This document shows positions 13,035 through 13,815 of a stretch of DNA of 13,815 bases, piece by piece; within the stretch, counting starts at the first letter, position 1; the number at the start of each line of letters is the position of its first letter. The translations under genes and the position numbers were made by a program. Under the pieces are notes generated by a model. The model made no database searches, had not been told where the DNA came from, and saw only the letters and a program-made list of their open reading frames with translations. Location: contig MFBQ01000045.1 of NCBI GenBank assembly GCA_001776475.1, forward strand, positions 1-13,815. The letters run 5' to 3'. Source of the stretch: Candidatus Curtissbacteria bacterium RIFCSPLOWO2_01_FULL_41_18. GTDB taxonomy: Bacteria; Patescibacteriota; Microgenomatia; Curtissbacterales; GWA2-41-24.

Positions 13035-13802
13035 TTATTTTTTTGACTGCCAATACTTAACGTAAGCATAAAAGTGATGAAATCCCGAAAAAAGTGCCCA
13101 AATAAAACCTCTAAAACCATCTTGGTACCCCTTGTGCCTGACATAAATATTAACTAATGTTGCCAGTGGTTTGACGATCATGTAATAAATAACTGGTATT
13201 GGTCCCCTACCTGGATTTTTCTTTTCAAGTTCTTGCGAGGTTTGGTCTGTGTAACGATTAGCTCGCAACAAGTATCTTTTAAAGGTTGGGTCTGCAAAGT
13301 GCACAATGTCGCCTTTAAGATGACCTACCTCGCCTTCTATTCTTACTTGTTCATGAACACTTATCTGGGGTAGTCTGCCTTTGCCTTTTTTAAAAAGTCT
13401 AATTACGCTATCGGGATAGACCCCGCCCTTTTTTAGATATCCGCCTAAAAACCAGTTGCGACGATTGATAAAAAAGCCTTCTTCTTTAGGATTTTTATTA
13501 ACAGTTTGTTTGATTTCCGCAGCTAGCTCACTGCTAATTCTTTCGTCGGCATCAATTAGCAAAATCCAGTTGCCACTACAATCGTCGATGGCCAAATTTT
13601 TATTGATATGAAACATAGGTTTATTGGTGGTTTTAATAACGTGAGCCCCCAGTTTTTCGGCAAGTTGCGCGGTTCTATCCTGCGACGTACCGTCAACAAC
13701 AATAATTTCATCGGCAACCTTCCTAAGGGACTGAATGCAATCAACTATATTTGCTTCCTCGTTATAAACAGCAAAAGCAGCAGAAATTGTATATTTCTTC
13801 AT
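13035..13802 (-). CDS. WaaE/KdtX-like family 2 glycosyltransferase
   Basis: 255 residues. ISAAFAVYNEEANIVDCIQSL (6-26), DEIIVVDGTSQDRT (31-44), the metal-binding LLIDADERIS (81-90), FFINRRNWFLGGYLKKGG (110-127), DSVIRLFKKGKG (131-142) and SVHEQVRIEG (148-157) are the ordered motifs of the WaaE/KdtX-like GT2 group, where the Glu of HEQV is in the catalytic position. In Gram-negative bacteria such enzymes glucosylate the lipopolysaccharide inner core; related proteins occur widely outside LPS producers, so the substrate here is open. The C-terminus (about 201-250) is aromatic and amphipathic, suiting membrane attachment. Only 13 bases of upstream sequence are visible; another gene could end in an ATGA overlap with this start, since one frame reads into a TGA there. 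Confidence 0.9.
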   Translation of the reverse strand: MKKYTISAAFAVYNEEANIVDCIQSLRKVADEIIVVDGTSQDRTAQLAEKLGAHVIKTTNKPMFHINKNLAIDDCSGNWILLIDADERISSELAAEIKQTVNKNPKEEGFFINRRNWFLGGYLKKGGVYPDSVIRLFKKGKGRLPQISVHEQVRIEGEVGHLKGDIVHFADPTFKRYLLRANRYTDQTSQELEKKNPGRGPIPVIYYMIVKPLATLVNIYVRHKGYQDGFRGFIWALFSGFHHFYAYVKYWQSKK

Positions 13803-13815
13803 TTTGGATGACCAA

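Noticed and set aside
1..13815. CRISPR arrays, tRNA/rRNA genes, transposases, toxin-antitoxin pairs, defence genes
   Set aside because: None could be seen on either strand; apart from the repeats listed, the window is fully explained by glycan genes and the one intergenic region.

Overview
The window is AT-rich DNA in which every supported gene lies on the minus strand, so the transcription order runs from high to low coordinates. It is a dense cell-surface glycan locus: 15 ordinary genes (one cut by the window edge) plus one nine-codon micro-ORF. Gene junctions are mostly 4-base ATGA overlaps, overlaps of 14-23 bases, or gaps under 60 bases. TGA is used as a stop, which argues against the UGA-recoded Gracilibacteria/Absconditabacteria. 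The low GC, Lys/Ile-rich proteins, weak or absent Shine-Dalgarno sequences and the mix of GT2, GT4 and GT-C enzymes with DUF2304 would fit a Candidate Phyla Radiation (Patescibacteria) genome, perhaps Microgenomates-like. That assignment is an inference; no marker gene is present.

Layout in transcription order. (i) 13802-13035: a WaaE/KdtX-like GT2. (ii) 13034-12762: the only real intergenic region. It holds a candidate promoter, a strong Shine-Dalgarno sequence, a nine-codon Lys/Arg-rich micro-ORF, an intrinsic terminator and a 70-base leader. (iii) 12761-8181: a GT4 (MtfB-like), a PIG-V-like GT-C mannosyltransferase, a small EamA/SMR-type membrane protein, a DPM1-like polyprenyl-phosphate sugar synthase and an unrecognised protein with about ten membrane helices. 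(iv) 8124-5728: an atypical SDR, a DUF2304 membrane protein and a GT4. (v) 5693-1: a GT4, a methyltransferase with a membrane segment, a GT2 carrying an unusual insertion, an extended SDR (NDP-sugar epimerase/dehydratase type), a GT4, a second methyltransferase and the start of a fifth GT4.

How they may work together (inference): the GT4/GT2 enzymes and SDRs would build and modify a glycan on the cytoplasmic side. The DPM1-like enzyme, the EamA/SMR protein and the PIG-V-like GT-C would make a polyprenyl-phosphate sugar, flip it and use it outside the membrane. The two methyltransferases could modify or cap glycans. No Wzx/Wzy, ABC exporter, polyprenyl-phosphate glycosyl-1-phosphate transferase or nucleotide-sugar synthesis set is present, so the locus extends beyond the window.

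The two most unusual signals are a GC-rich palindromic element inserted in frame in the first loop of the GT2 at 2958-3833, reminiscent of Rickettsia palindromic elements, and the compact promoter/strong-SD/micro-ORF/terminator unit just upstream of the main operon, which could be an independent tiny gene or a leader-peptide attenuator.
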